Source of the DNA: Pseudochelatococcus lubricantis
Lineage (GTDB): Bacteria > Pseudomonadota > Alphaproteobacteria > Rhizobiales > Beijerinckiaceae
Assembly (NCBI RefSeq): GCF_042432495.1
Contig: NZ_JBHLXC010000001.1
Coordinates: 124,001 to 188,000, forward strand
DNA: 64,000 nucleotides
Direction of reading: 5' to 3'
Shown: in pieces, positions 1 through 9,061 of the stretch
Numbering within the stretch: position 1 is the stretch's first letter
Layout of the letters: every line of letters begins with the position of its first letter
Notes under the pieces: generated by a model
What the model was told of the DNA's origin: nothing
Databases searched by the model: none
What the model saw: only the letters and a program-made list of their open reading frames with translations
Program-made: the position numbers and the translations under genes

Positions 1-617
1 CCGTTGTCGAGCATGCCGTGGATACCGGCTGCTCGCGACCGCTCTTCATTCACTGCGATTTGCGCGATATCGACGCATTGAGGGCGGCCATCGGCGAAGC
101 CAGCGCCGCGCATGGCGCCATCCGGGTGCTCTGCAACAACGCGGGCAATGACGACCGGCACGCAACGGAAACGGTAGACGTTGCCTATTGGGACGACCGC
201 ATGGCTGTGAACGTCCGTCATCAGTTTTTCGCCGCTCAAGCCGTTGTGCCCGGGATGCGGCTGGCGGGTGGGGGCTCGATCATCAACTTCGGCTCCATTA
301 CCTGGATCGTCGGCGACCCCGATTGTCCTGCGTATGTCACTGCCAAGGCCGCGATTTATGGCATGACCCGTGCGCTGGCCCGCGAGTTCGGCCCCGCGAA
401 CATCCGTGTAAACTGTCTGGTGCCCGGCTGGGTCATGACCGAACGGCAAATGCGGTTATGGGTGAACGAAGCCGGCGAGCGCCAGATCGCGGAACGGCAA
501 TGCCTGACGACGCGGTTGCAGCCGTCGGATATTGCCCGCATGGCGCTTTTCCTGGCGGCCGACGACAGCCGTATGTGCACAAGCCAGCAATTCATCGTTG
601 ACGGCGGCTGGGTCTGA
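1..617 (+). CDS. SDR family oxidoreductase, 5' end outside the window
   Basis: This is the C-terminal four fifths of a classical short-chain dehydrogenase/reductase, a cytoplasmic NAD(P)-dependent enzyme. The frame is open to the left edge, so the glycine-rich cofactor motif lies outside the window and the GTG at 18 is not a credible start. Visible motifs are the NNAG segment, the catalytic Ser in NFGSI, YVTAK (Tyr and Lys of the Y-x3-K pair) and the family ending DGGWV. The substrate cannot be told. It is transcribed away from the neighbouring GntR gene, with a palindromic repeat between them, so the two need not be linked. Confidence 0.85.
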   Translation, partial: VVEHAVDTGCSRPLFIHCDLRDIDALRAAIGEASAAHGAIRVLCNNAGNDDRHATETVDVAYWDDRMAVNVRHQFFAAQAVVPGMRLAGGGSIINFGSITWIVGDPDCPAYVTAKAAIYGMTRALAREFGPANIRVNCLVPGWVMTERQMRLWVNEAGERQIAERQCLTTRLQPSDIARMALFLAADDSRMCTSQQFIVDGGWV

Positions 618-713
618 CGGCTGCCCGCCCGTCGCCGCCTTCGTCGACGGCGGCTGTGAAGCGCATCTCAAGCCAGATTGGCGGGGGACCCTATCCATGG
701 TCACTAACAGCCT

Positions 714-822
714 CCGGAGCGCTTTCCGATCAGATGGAAGCATCTGATCGATCAGAATTCGCTCAAAATAGGGAATCGAAAATCTGTCCTGTTTCAACGT
801 AAACAGGACAGATTCTAGACTC
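714..822. repeat. Dispersed double-hairpin repeat, copy 1
   Basis: Two palindromes lie side by side. The first has 9-bp arms at 728-736 and 741-749, followed by a decayed outer arm ending in GCTC. The second has perfect 14-bp arms at 781-794 and 801-814 with loop CAACGT. Related copies lie at 43735-43811 (inverted) and 62945-63044. All are intergenic, as expected of a mobile or RNA-structured repeat family. This copy runs almost into the stop codon of the GntR gene and could act as its 3' hairpin. Confidence 0.8.
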
Positions 823-827
823 CGCTT

Positions 828-1565
828 CTAGACCCCGCTTCGCGCTCCCAGCCCCCGCTCCACGTCAGCCTCCGCGTTGTCCAGCAGTTCGAGAAGTGCT
901 TCCCGCACTCCCTTGGAGTCGCGCGCCTCGATGCAATCGATCACGCGGCGATGAAGCGGCAGTGATGGGCGTTGCCCGTAGGGATTGGCGTTAGACAGAT
1001 GAAAACTGATGATAACAGCCGCCTTGGTGAGAGTGCCGAGAGAGCCGATGAGTTCGTTGCCGGTCATTCGCAGGATGAGCTGATGGAACGCCAGATCCGG
1101 TTCCGCGAAGCGTTCCCCGTCATCGGCATATTGCTCCATGAGAGCAAAATGTTCTTTCAGTTCAGCGATCTGGGCTGCGCTCGCCCGCTGGGCGGCCAAT
1201 TCCCCCGCCGCCGGCTCGATCGCGCGCCGCAGTTCGAAAAGCGCGCGCGCATCGGCGATATCGACCGTCGAGCCATAACGCCAGGCGAGAATGTCGGGAT
1301 CAAGGAAGTTCCACTCGCTGCGGGGGCGAACACGTGTGCCCGTTCGGGGGCGGGACTCGACCATGCCCTTTCCGGCCAGCACCCTGATGACCTCGCGCAT
1401 GACGGTGCGGCTGACGTTGTGGGCCGCGCTCCAGTCCTCCACATTCGGCAACGGCGCACCGGGCTGCAGTTCACCACGCAGAATACGCTGTCCGAGTTGA
1501 TTGAGGAGCGATGCGTGCAGGCTCATTCCTGGCAGGTAGGTTGCTCTTGCAGACTGTAAGGGCAT
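828..1565 (-). CDS. GntR-family regulator, FadR subfamily
   Basis: This is a 245-residue DNA-binding transcription factor. The winged-helix domain (about residues 15-85) contains the GntR signature around NVSRTVMREVIRVLAGKGMV. It is followed by an all-helical FCD ligand-binding domain (about 105-235). The FCD metal-site residues are recognisable in DLAFHQLI, ISFHLSN and PLHRRVID. Such regulators usually repress sugar-acid or organic-acid genes and are released by a metabolite. An internal ATG at residue 14 is an alternative start. A perfect 7-bp inverted repeat just upstream (1595-1610) is a likely autoregulatory operator. The regulated genes are not obvious. Confidence 0.9.
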   Translation of the reverse strand: MPLQSARATYLPGMSLHASLLNQLGQRILRGELQPGAPLPNVEDWSAAHNVSRTVMREVIRVLAGKGMVESRPRTGTRVRPRSEWNFLDPDILAWRYGSTVDIADARALFELRRAIEPAAGELAAQRASAAQIAELKEHFALMEQYADDGERFAEPDLAFHQLILRMTGNELIGSLGTLTKAAVIISFHLSNANPYGQRPSLPLHRRVIDCIEARDSKGVREALLELLDNAEADVERGLGARSGV

Positions 1566-1594
1566 GCGCTTGGGTCCGATCGCCTATTAAATAA

Positions 1595-1610
1595 TATGAT
1601 ATCTATCATA
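1595..1610. promoter_or_regulatory. Candidate GntR operator
   Basis: A perfect inverted repeat, TATGATA-TC-TATCATA, sits 30 bp upstream of the GntR start codon in an AT-rich stretch. Position and symmetry suit a dimeric autoregulator. Assignment to this regulator is inference. Confidence 0.45.
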
Positions 1611-1847
1611 ATGTAATTTAGCACCCTGACAAACGGAAGATAGTTTTTCACGACGACAAGCGACATGGGCCTCTTGAGCCGCTTCGCACCTCGCTTCCGT
1701 GACGTGATTGAATGATATGCCGATGGCGTAGATCTCCTCCCGGTGGCCTGGGCGATGCGTCGTTCGCGTTCGAACAGCCCGCGCTCGTCGAGCTTCCGGC
1801 CCCCCTCATGACAACGTGCAGATGGTGGGCTGGAAGATCATATTCAG

Positions 1848-1869
1848 AAGGGCGCCGTGAGGCGCCCTT
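1848..1869 (-). terminator. Hairpin downstream of the RTX gene
   Basis: A perfect 9-bp stem (AAGGGCGCC / GGCGCCCTT) with a GTGA loop lies 27 bases past the RTX stop codon. No clear T-run follows on the minus strand, so it is a probable but imperfect intrinsic terminator. Confidence 0.5.
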
Positions 1870-1895
1870 CCGGTTGATGACATCCATGCGGATCG

Positions 1896-4718
1896 TCAGA
1901 CGAAGAGGAAATCGTCGCTCTGCAGGCTCGCGAGCTGGACGCCCGTGAGCGTCACGGTGTTGTCGGCGTCGAGGGTGAACACCGTGTCGGTGCCCACCTG
2001 CCGGGCTGCCGCAATCGCCGTGGCGTAATCCGCGAACACGTCGGTCGAGAACTCAAGGACGTCGGAACTCGCGCCCGTCGTCTTGAAGTCCGTCACCGTG
2101 TCCTTGCCGAAGCCGGCCGCAAAAGCGAAGACGTCATGGCCCGAGCCGCCCGTGAGCTTGTCGTCGCCAGCGCCGCCCTCGATCCGGTCCGCGCCCGAAC
2201 CGCCGTCGACCACGTCGTTGCCCGCGCCGGCGCGGATGACATCGGCGCCGGAGCCGGCGTCGATCACGTCGTTGCCTTCGCCGCCGTCGATCACGTCATC
2301 GCCGGAGCCCGCCTTGATCGTGTCATCGCCGAGGCCGCCGTCGATAAGGTCGTCACCCGAACCGCCGTCGATGGTATCGTTGCCTTCGCCGCCCTTGAGC
2401 GTGTCGTTGCCGGCTCCGCCCTTCAGCGTGTCGTTGCCCGCGCCGCCGTCGAAGGAGTCGTCACCGTTGCCGCCGTTGATGACGTCGTCACCGGCCCCGA
2501 AGAGCAGATTCTCGATGCCGGTGAAGATGTCGGTGCCGATGCCCTCGCCCGAGACGCGGCCAGCGGCGAAGTCGACCGAGACCGGACCCGTCGCCTCGGA
2601 GAGGTCGAGCGTGTCGAAGCCCTCACCGCCATTGATGAGGTCATCGCCGGCACCGGCCAGGATGATGTCGTCGCCGGCACCGCCGTTCAGCTGGTCGTTA
2701 CCCGCCCCGCCGTCGAGGCGGTCGTCGCCGGCGCCGCCGTCGAGCTGATCGTCACCCGCCCCGCCGGCGAGCACGTCGTTGCCCGCGCCGCCGAGAAGCT
2801 GATCGTCGCCTTCGCCGCCGTCGAGGCTGTCGTCACCCTCGCCACCGTCGAGCTGGTCATCGCCAGCCCCGCCGAGGAGCGTGTCGCTGCCGATGCCGGC
2901 GGCAAGCTGGTCGTCGCCGTCACCGCCATCGAGGCTGTCGTCGCCGTCGCCGCCGACGAGCACATCATCGCCGGTGCCGCCGAGAAGCACGTCGTCGCCC
3001 GCGCCGCCGTTGAGGAGGTCGTCGCCCGCGCCGCCGACAAGCCGGTTGGCTTCGTCGTTGCCGATCAGGGTATCGTTGCCCGCACCGCCGATGACGTTCT
3101 CGATAGCGACGAGTTCGTCCTCGCCGGTGTCGTCGCCGTGGGCTTCGCCGGCTGTGAGGTCAACCGTCACGCCCGCCGTGTCGGCCGAGTAGTCGGCCGT
3201 GTCGATGTCTTCGCCGCCATCGAGCAGGTCGTCGCCTTCGCCGCCGGCGAGCACGTCATCGCCGTCGCCGCCGAGAAGTACGTCGTCGCCCGCGCCGCCC
3301 TTCAGGGTATCGTTGCCTTCGCCGCCGTCGAGGCTGTCATCGCCTTCGCCGCCGTCAAGGATGTCGTCGCCGGCAAGCCCCAGAATGGTGTCGTCGCCGT
3401 CGCCGCCATGGAGGGCATCGATACCGACGGTGCCCGTCAGCTCGTCGTCGCCCGTCGTGGCATCGGTGCTCGTCGTGCTGTTGACGAGCGTCACGCTTGC
3501 GCCTTCTTCGGCGACGATGCGCGCATCGTCACCGTTTGCCCCCAGAATGACGAGGCCTTCGAGAACCACGCTGCCGGCGGTCACATGGATCACGGGCGAG
3601 TCGCCGCTGCCCTGGATCGTGATGTCGGCCTTGCCGTCACCGTCGATGTCGCCGTTGATCGTGAGGTTCTTGGCGATCGCCAGCTCAGCCTCGTCAAGGG
3701 TAATGACCTTGCCGGCCAGGAAAGCGTCGAAGGTGATCACGTCGCCGGGATTGGCATTGGTGATTGCTTCGCGCAGTGAAATCGTGAAGTCGTAATTGTT
3801 GTCGCTCTCGCCGTTCGTGTTGACGGTCCAGGTGTGATACGGCGCGACTTCCGGAAGGGACGGGTCACGGTCGAGCGTGTAGTCGAACAGGCGCGTATAG
3901 GTGTAGACGTTCTCGTCGCCATCCGGCTCGACGATCATTTCCACCACAATATGCAGGCTGCCGTCGGCCCGCTGCACGATCTCGATCCCTTCGACCTCGT
4001 AATCGGCGTCCTCGGGAACGGGAAGCTGGAACAGTTCCTCGACGTGGCCGGTTGCCAGATCGACGCTATAGACCGAACGGGTGTTGTTGTCCGCGGCCAT
4101 GTAGAGCTTGCCGTCATGGACCTTGGCGCCCTGGACGTTCTTGAGGCTCTGGTCCATCTCAAGCGTACCGACGAAGCTCCAGTCGCTGAGATTGTAGATG
4201 TTGATGGTGTTGCCGTTCCGCCATTCCTTGCCGTAGCCGACGCCGTTTTCGCCATCGACGGCGACGAACGTCGCGACGTCGTTGCGCAGGTTGGTCGGCG
4301 CACCGTAGAGCGCGTGAAGCTGGCCGGTATAGCTGAGGTCGGAGGCGTTGAAGACGGCGACGTAACCGTTCTGGTAGCCTCCGGCCGCGCTGTCCAAGGC
4401 TACGTAAATATGTCCGTTATAATAGTCGATGTCCCCGATATGATCGAGGCCCATGTCATAGAGTTCCCGCGGAATGCCGGTGGAGATCTCCTCGGTTACC
4501 GGATTGAGCGAGCCGGTGGTCTGCAGGAATTCGAGGTTCTCCGTCAGGCGCGCCATGCCGTGCTGCCAGGTGGCAATCCATTCATTGGCATCGCCGTTCC
4601 AGACCAGGCCCTGGGTGAAACGAAGCCCGGCAAGATCGTCGACGTAGTTCATGTCGGTGAAGCCATCGAGGCTCCACGCGGAAGAGGTAGCAGCGTTTTC
4701 TGTCACGGAAGTGGTCAT
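1896..4718 (-). CDS. Large RTX calcium-binding protein with propeller-like N-terminus
   Basis: A 940-residue protein with no N-terminal signal peptide. Residues about 10-290 resemble a beta-propeller with repeated YNGHIYVAL- and HDGKLYMAAD-like strands. A short segment with SLREAITNANPGD (about 310-325, CSLREA-like) leads into a possible beta-helix. From about 425 to 860 there are dozens of GGxGxD nonapeptides, the calcium-binding RTX repeats. The last roughly 80 residues (DVFAFAAGFGKDTVTDF and so on) match the C-terminal region used for type I secretion. It is probably exported by a type I system and folds on Ca2+ outside the cell. No ABC/MFP exporter genes are nearby. AAGGAA precedes the ATG. 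Enzymatic function is unknown; an adhesin or surface protein is one possibility. Confidence 0.85.
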   Translation of the reverse strand: MTTSVTENAATSSAWSLDGFTDMNYVDDLAGLRFTQGLVWNGDANEWIATWQHGMARLTENLEFLQTTGSLNPVTEEISTGIPRELYDMGLDHIGDIDYYNGHIYVALDSAAGGYQNGYVAVFNASDLSYTGQLHALYGAPTNLRNDVATFVAVDGENGVGYGKEWRNGNTINIYNLSDWSFVGTLEMDQSLKNVQGAKVHDGKLYMAADNNTRSVYSVDLATGHVEELFQLPVPEDADYEVEGIEIVQRADGSLHIVVEMIVEPDGDENVYTYTRLFDYTLDRDPSLPEVAPYHTWTVNTNGESDNNYDFTISLREAITNANPGDVITFDAFLAGKVITLDEAELAIAKNLTINGDIDGDGKADITIQGSGDSPVIHVTAGSVVLEGLVILGANGDDARIVAEEGASVTLVNSTTSTDATTGDDELTGTVGIDALHGGDGDDTILGLAGDDILDGGEGDDSLDGGEGNDTLKGGAGDDVLLGGDGDDVLAGGEGDDLLDGGEDIDTADYSADTAGVTVDLTAGEAHGDDTGEDELVAIENVIGGAGNDTLIGNDEANRLVGGAGDDLLNGGAGDDVLLGGTGDDVLVGGDGDDSLDGGDGDDQLAAGIGSDTLLGGAGDDQLDGGEGDDSLDGGEGDDQLLGGAGNDVLAGGAGDDQLDGGAGDDRLDGGAGNDQLNGGAGDDIILAGAGDDLINGGEGFDTLDLSEATGPVSVDFAAGRVSGEGIGTDIFTGIENLLFGAGDDVINGGNGDDSFDGGAGNDTLKGGAGNDTLKGGEGNDTIDGGSGDDLIDGGLGDDTIKAGSGDDVIDGGEGNDVIDAGSGADVIRAGAGNDVVDGGSGADRIEGGAGDDKLTGGSGHDVFAFAAGFGKDTVTDFKTTGASSDVLEFSTDVFADYATAIAAARQVGTDTVFTLDADNTVTLTGVQLASLQSDDFLFV

Positions 4719-5604
4719 TTGTCGTTCCTTAACGCAAGGCGATCAGAAGCTTGCATCAGCCCCCGCTCCCGAAAGAGCGGCGTTGAAAAACCTGCCCGCG
4801 GGGAAGGGCCGCAGGCGAATTGTCCCGGGAATGACGGCTATCGGCGCGCTCTCCAGTCGTCGGCGTTTCATTTGCCACCCGGAGGTGACGCGGAGATGAC
4901 AATTCCTAATATGATATTATTATTTGCCAAACGTATCTATTGCTGAGGACGGCCGAGCGTTTTTTTCATCCTGCCAACCTGGTTTCCCTTGGCGCCGAAT
5001 GCGGTCGATGCCGGTCGTATCGGCGAGGACCGGCGACGCAGCGGGCGCGGAAATCACCGGTCAGCCGACTTGGCGAGGTTTTGTCAGGGGGCTTTATGGC
5101 AAACTCATATCCCGGCGCCACGGCCGCCTCGCGCTTGCGGCAGCGGACACCTTCAGGCAGTCAAGCCCGTGGGGCGCTTGAGCAAAGCCCACACGCGAGC
5201 AGTCGAAGACCGGGAGTGTTGGTATAAGCTCACGCTTCCGGGGAAAGCAGTGTTCCAGGTTACGACGATACAGAAATTGAAACTCTTCCCCACTCAACCA
5301 TAAAAAGCATAGCCAATCAGGATACGCAGACACGGTATCACGATATATGAATCTTAGCCTGTTCGAGAGCGTGGCCATCAGGCAAAAGATATCCAAATAT
5401 TATGCATCTGCCGTGTATCGGATACCCGGATGCCTGTGTCTTGCGCAGATATTACGTCGCTATTGCAGCAATAAGCCTGGACTATTTGTGGCGTGGCGAG
5501 TGCTCGCGGATACTTTTGACATAAACGCGGCCCGTCTCACGATGCGGATGGCCTGCTAATGATCGAAGACGCAATAAACGTCTGAAACAAAGGGGAAGTC
5601 TCGG
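4719..5604. other. Long intergenic region before the ABC operon
   Basis: This 886-base stretch separates two divergent units. It holds the RTX promoter, AT-rich patches near 4905-4940, one copy of a degenerate dispersed repeat (5171-5231) and a small palindrome GTATC-G-GATAC at 5415-5425. The short open frames lack credible ribosome-binding sites, so I call no gene. The part after 5240 presumably contains the ABC operon promoter. Confidence 0.6.
5171..5231. repeat. Degenerate dispersed repeat, copy A
   Basis: Similar to 20107-20166 through GCTTGAGCAAA, CGCGAGC and CCGGGAG blocks. Its end, TTGGTATAAGCT, recurs at 16757-16768. It is intergenic with no coding capacity. It may be a decayed mobile repeat. 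Confidence 0.5.
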
Positions 5605-7164
5605 ATGAAACGCATTCTTGCCTCTGTACTCGTCAGTCTCGTTGCACTCGGAGGCGTTGTCGGAGGAGCCGTGGCCGACCCGGTCCGCGGCGGGCGCGCC
5701 AATGTCGTGATCCAGCCTGAGCCGCCCAGCCTGATGCTGGGGCTGTTCCAGAACACCCCCACCCAGATGGTTGCGGGGAATATCTATGAAGGCCTGCTGC
5801 GCTACGATACGAAATTGAACGCGATGCCGTCGCTGGCCCGTAGCTGGACTGTTTCAGAGGATGGCCTGACCTACACCTTCTCCCTGCAGGAGGGCGTGAA
5901 ATGGCATGATGGCAAGCCCTTCACCGCGGCGGACGTGGTGTTCTCGGCGGACGTCTTCCTGCGCGAGCGGCACCCCCGCTTCCGCGCCGTGCTGGCTCAT
6001 GTCGAGGCTATCACGGCACCGGACGACAACACCGTGGTCTTCAAACTGAAGAGCGCCTTCGGCCCCTTCCTCAATGCCTTCGAGGTCGGCTCGATGCCGA
6101 TCGTGCCGAAGCACATCTACGAAGGCACCGATTTCAACGCGAATCCCGCAAATAACAGGCCGATCGGCACCGGCCCCTTCAAGTTCGCCGAATGGGTCAA
6201 GGGTTCCTACATCAAGCTGGTCAGGAATGACGAGTACTGGGATAAGGGAAAGCCTTATCTGGATGAAGTATATTGGCACGTGATTCCGGATGCGGCCTCG
6301 CGCGCCGTGGCCTTCGAGACCGGCAAGGTCGATATCCTTCCCGGTGGCGCAATCGAGAACTTCGATGTGCCGCGCGTGTCGGCGCTGGACAACACCTGCA
6401 TCACCGAAGCCGGCTGGGAGTTCTTCGGCCCGCAGTCGTGGGTGTGGCTGAACAATCGCCGGGGGCCGACCGCCAGCAAGGAATTCCGGCAGGCGCTGAT
6501 GTATGCGATTGACCGCGACTTCATCCGCGACGCCCTGTGGAACGGCATCGGCAAGGTCTCTACCGGGCCGTTCGCGCAGTCGACGAAGTATTACGACGGC
6601 TCCATAGCGCCTTATTCCTACGATCCGAAAAAGGCGCGGGAGCTGGTCGCGGCGTCCGGCTACAAGGGCGAAGTCCTGAACTTCGTTCCCATGCCCTATG
6701 GCGAGACCTGGCAGCGCGTGGCCGAGGTCATCCGGCAGAACCTCGCCGACGTCGGCGTGAACGTCGAACTCGTGGCGACGGATGTGGCCGGCTGGAACAA
6801 ACGGCTGTCGGACTGGGACTTCGATCTGGCGACCACCTATCTCTACCAGTATGGCGACCCGGCGCTCGGCGTGTCGCGTACCTATGTCTCCGACAACATC
6901 GCCAAGGGGTCGCCCTGGAACAACGTCGAGGGCTACGCCAATCCAGAGGTTGACGCTCTCTTCGGGAAGGGCGCGGGCACCATCGATCAGGGGCAGCGCA
7001 GCGCGGCCTACACCGAGGTCCAGAAGAAGCTCGTCGAGGACGTGCCCGTCGCCTGGCTTCTGGACATGAGCTTTCCCACGATCACCCGCTGCAACGTCAA
7101 GGACCTGGTCACCACCGGCATCGGCCTGAACGACGGCTTCAAGAACGCCTACATCGAGAAGTGA
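5605..7164 (+). CDS. ABC transporter substrate-binding protein, peptide/opine type (SBP_bac_5)
   Basis: A 519-residue periplasmic binding protein with a Sec signal peptide (hydrophobic stretch to about residue 24, ending GAVA-D). The SBP_bac_5 core shows the family motif region KWHDGKPFTAADVVFS near residues 95-110 and the usual N-terminal YEGLLRYD. Relatives bind di- or oligopeptides, opines, nickel or other small solutes. It is the first gene of an operon with two permeases and a double ATPase, and the enzymes downstream suggest an acylated or carbamoylated amine. AAAGGGGAAG precedes the start. A GC-rich stem-loop follows, which usually keeps binding-protein mRNA more abundant than that of the membrane parts. 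Confidence 0.93.
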   Translation: MKRILASVLVSLVALGGVVGGAVADPVRGGRANVVIQPEPPSLMLGLFQNTPTQMVAGNIYEGLLRYDTKLNAMPSLARSWTVSEDGLTYTFSLQEGVKWHDGKPFTAADVVFSADVFLRERHPRFRAVLAHVEAITAPDDNTVVFKLKSAFGPFLNAFEVGSMPIVPKHIYEGTDFNANPANNRPIGTGPFKFAEWVKGSYIKLVRNDEYWDKGKPYLDEVYWHVIPDAASRAVAFETGKVDILPGGAIENFDVPRVSALDNTCITEAGWEFFGPQSWVWLNNRRGPTASKEFRQALMYAIDRDFIRDALWNGIGKVSTGPFAQSTKYYDGSIAPYSYDPKKARELVAASGYKGEVLNFVPMPYGETWQRVAEVIRQNLADVGVNVELVATDVAGWNKRLSDWDFDLATTYLYQYGDPALGVSRTYVSDNIAKGSPWNNVEGYANPEVDALFGKGAGTIDQGQRSAAYTEVQKKLVEDVPVAWLLDMSFPTITRCNVKDLVTTGIGLNDGFKNAYIEK

Positions 7165-7171
7165 CCCGATG

Positions 7172-7196
7172 GCCCCGGCGGCAGGGCTGCCGGGGC
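7172..7196 (+). other. Intercistronic stem-loop
   Basis: A perfect 8-bp GC stem (GCCCCGGC / GCCGGGGC) lies between the binding-protein stop codon and the first permease. There is no T-run, so it is more likely an mRNA-stabilising or attenuating hairpin than a full terminator. Confidence 0.55.
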
Positions 7197-7225
7197 ATCC
7201 CGTTTCCGGTCCGAGGTTTTCCAAG

Positions 7226-8200
7226 ATGAAGATCATCACCCGCATCGCCGGGCGAGCGGCCAAGGCTGCCATCGTGCTGCTGGCCATTCTTGTCCTGAAT
7301 TTTCTGCTGATCCATGCCGCGCCCGGCGATCCGGCCACTGTCATGGCGGGTGAGGCGGGCGCCACGGATGCGCTTTTTCTGCAGCAACTGCGCGAGAAGT
7401 TCGGCCTGGATCAGCCGCTTTATATACAGCTATGGACTTATGTGGCCGATGTCGCGCGGCTCGATCTGGGCTTTTCCTATCGCCAGCAGATGCCGGTGCT
7501 CGACCTGATCCTCGACCGGCTGCCGGCGACGCTGCTGCTGACGGGCACCGCATTCGTCATATCGATCATCGTCGGCGTTCTGGCGGGCGTGGTCGCCGCC
7601 TCCCGTGCCGGCACGTGGTTCGACACGCTCATCTCGACGCTGGCGCTGCTTTTCTACGCCACGCCGCTCTTCTGGGCCGCTCTGATGGGCGTGCTGCTGT
7701 TTTCGGTGGCGCTCGGCTGGCTGCCGCCGTTCGGCTTCCAGACAGTGGGCGCGGACTACACGGGCATGGCGAAGGTGCTGGATATAGCGCGGCATCTGGC
7801 GTTGCCGGCGATCTCGCTCGGGCTGTTCTTCACGGCGGTCTATTCGCGGATGACGCGCGCCTCGATGCTGGAAGTCTCACAGATGGATTTCGTCAAGACG
7901 GCGCGCGCCAAGGGGTTGTCGCCGTCGGTCATCCAGCGCCGCCACATCCTGCGCAACGCGCTGCTGCCGATCGTGACCCTCGCCGGCCTTCAGGCGGGGC
8001 AGCTTGTCGGCGGCGCGGTGCTGACGGAGACAGTCTTCGCCTGGCCCGGCATCGGGCGGCTGATGTTCGAGGCCCTGACGCAACGTGACTACAACGTGCT
8101 TCTGGGCGTGTTCTTCGTCTCGGCCGCGATGGTGATCCTGTTCAACGTGATCACCGACGTCATCTACGGGATCGTCGATCCCCGTATCCGCGCTCAGTAA
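7226..8200 (+). CDS. ABC transporter permease, DppB type
   Basis: A 324-residue inner-membrane permease with about six transmembrane segments, the first at residues 12-30. It has the BPD_transp_1 domain with an EAA-type loop around DFVKTARAKGLSPSVIQRRHILRNALLP, which contacts the ATPase. The ATG at 7226 is preferred over the upstream in-frame ATG at 7169 because the extra segment falls on the intercistronic stem-loop and the family starts close to the first membrane helix. It pairs with the DppC-like protein that follows. Confidence 0.92.
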   Translation: MKIITRIAGRAAKAAIVLLAILVLNFLLIHAAPGDPATVMAGEAGATDALFLQQLREKFGLDQPLYIQLWTYVADVARLDLGFSYRQQMPVLDLILDRLPATLLLTGTAFVISIIVGVLAGVVAASRAGTWFDTLISTLALLFYATPLFWAALMGVLLFSVALGWLPPFGFQTVGADYTGMAKVLDIARHLALPAISLGLFFTAVYSRMTRASMLEVSQMDFVKTARAKGLSPSVIQRRHILRNALLPIVTLAGLQAGQLVGGAVLTETVFAWPGIGRLMFEALTQRDYNVLLGVFFVSAAMVILFNVITDVIYGIVDPRIRAQ

Positions 8201-8211
8201 TGGAGGCTGCT

Positions 8212-9051
8212 ATGAAAGATTTCTGGCGCCGGTATTCGAGCAACCGTGGCGGGGTCGTGGGTGCCTTGCTGCTCGTTCTGGTGGTGGCGCTCGCCATCGC
8301 CGCGCCATTGCTGTTCCCGGGGAGCCCGTGGAAGATGGTGCAGCGGCCCTTCCTGCCGCCCTTCGAGAGCAGCGCGCTCCTGCTCGGCACCGATACCGTG
8401 GGGCGGAATGTCGCTGCCGGGCTGGCGCACGGCGCGCGGGTTTCGCTGCTGGTCGGCCTGGTCTCCACTTTCGCGGCGCTGTTGATCGGCATCCCCGTCG
8501 GCGCGCTGGCCGGCTATTTCGGTGGCTGGGTCGACGATGTGCTGATGCGCATCACGGAGTTCTTCCAGACCGTGCCGAGCTTTGCGCTGGCCATCGTGAT
8601 CGTGGCAATCTTCCAGCCTTCGGTCGTGTCGATCACGCTGGCCATCGCCGTCGTGTCCTGGCCGCCGGTGGCGCGTCTGGTGCGGGGCGAGGTGATGTCG
8701 CTGCGCCGGCGCGAATACGTCGAGGCCGCTATCCTTCAGGGGCTGTCCGCCCGCTCGATCATCCTGGGGCAGGTGCTGCCGAATGCGGTCTCGCCCATCA
8801 TCGTGATGGCCTCGCTGATGGTGGCGAGCGCGATCCTGCTGGAAAGCTCGCTGTCGTTTCTGGGCCTGGGCGATCCGAACATGATGTCCTGGGGATACAT
8901 GATCGGCGCCGCGCGCACCGTGATCCGCAATGCCTGGTGGCTTTCCGTCTTCCCGGGTGTGGCCATCGTCATCACCGTGCTGGCGCTGAACCTCATTGGC
9001 GAGAGCCTGAACGACGCCCTGAATCCGCGCCTGTCGCGCCGCCGGTCGTGA
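8212..9051 (+). CDS. ABC transporter permease, DppC type
   Basis: A 279-residue partner permease with the short N-terminal DppC domain and five or six membrane helices. The EAA loop is visible in REYVEAAILQGLSARSIILGQVLPN. The conserved segment SFLGLGDPNMMSWG is typical of the subfamily. The start at 8212 is chosen because GGAGG sits at the right distance; the ATG at 8200 overlaps the previous stop codon and would put that GGAGG inside the gene. It forms the transmembrane channel with the upstream permease. Confidence 0.92.
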   Translation: MKDFWRRYSSNRGGVVGALLLVLVVALAIAAPLLFPGSPWKMVQRPFLPPFESSALLLGTDTVGRNVAAGLAHGARVSLLVGLVSTFAALLIGIPVGALAGYFGGWVDDVLMRITEFFQTVPSFALAIVIVAIFQPSVVSITLAIAVVSWPPVARLVRGEVMSLRRREYVEAAILQGLSARSIILGQVLPNAVSPIIVMASLMVASAILLESSLSFLGLGDPNMMSWGYMIGAARTVIRNAWWLSVFPGVAIVITVLALNLIGESLNDALNPRLSRRRS

Positions 9052-9061
9052 GGAGATCAGG

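Larger units (their letters stand above)
1566..1895. other. Intergenic region between GntR and RTX genes
   Basis: I see no convincing gene here. The left end is AT-rich and carries the GntR promoter and operator candidate. The right end carries a terminator-like hairpin for the RTX gene. Short open frames on both strands lack ribosome-binding sites and family features. Confidence 0.6.

Noticed and set aside
2160..3430. CRISPR-like regular spacing
   Set aside because: The periodicity is the 27-base coding unit of RTX nonapeptides, without spacers between identical repeats.
2136..3779. Long open frame antisense to the RTX repeats
   Set aside because: Produced by the regular GGxGxD codon pattern; its Val/Ala-repeat translation has no domain, and the minus-strand RTX gene explains the region.
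4924..5303. Several overlapping small plus-strand frames
   Set aside because: No ribosome-binding sites, mutually overlapping, no recognisable domain, and they cover a decayed repeat.
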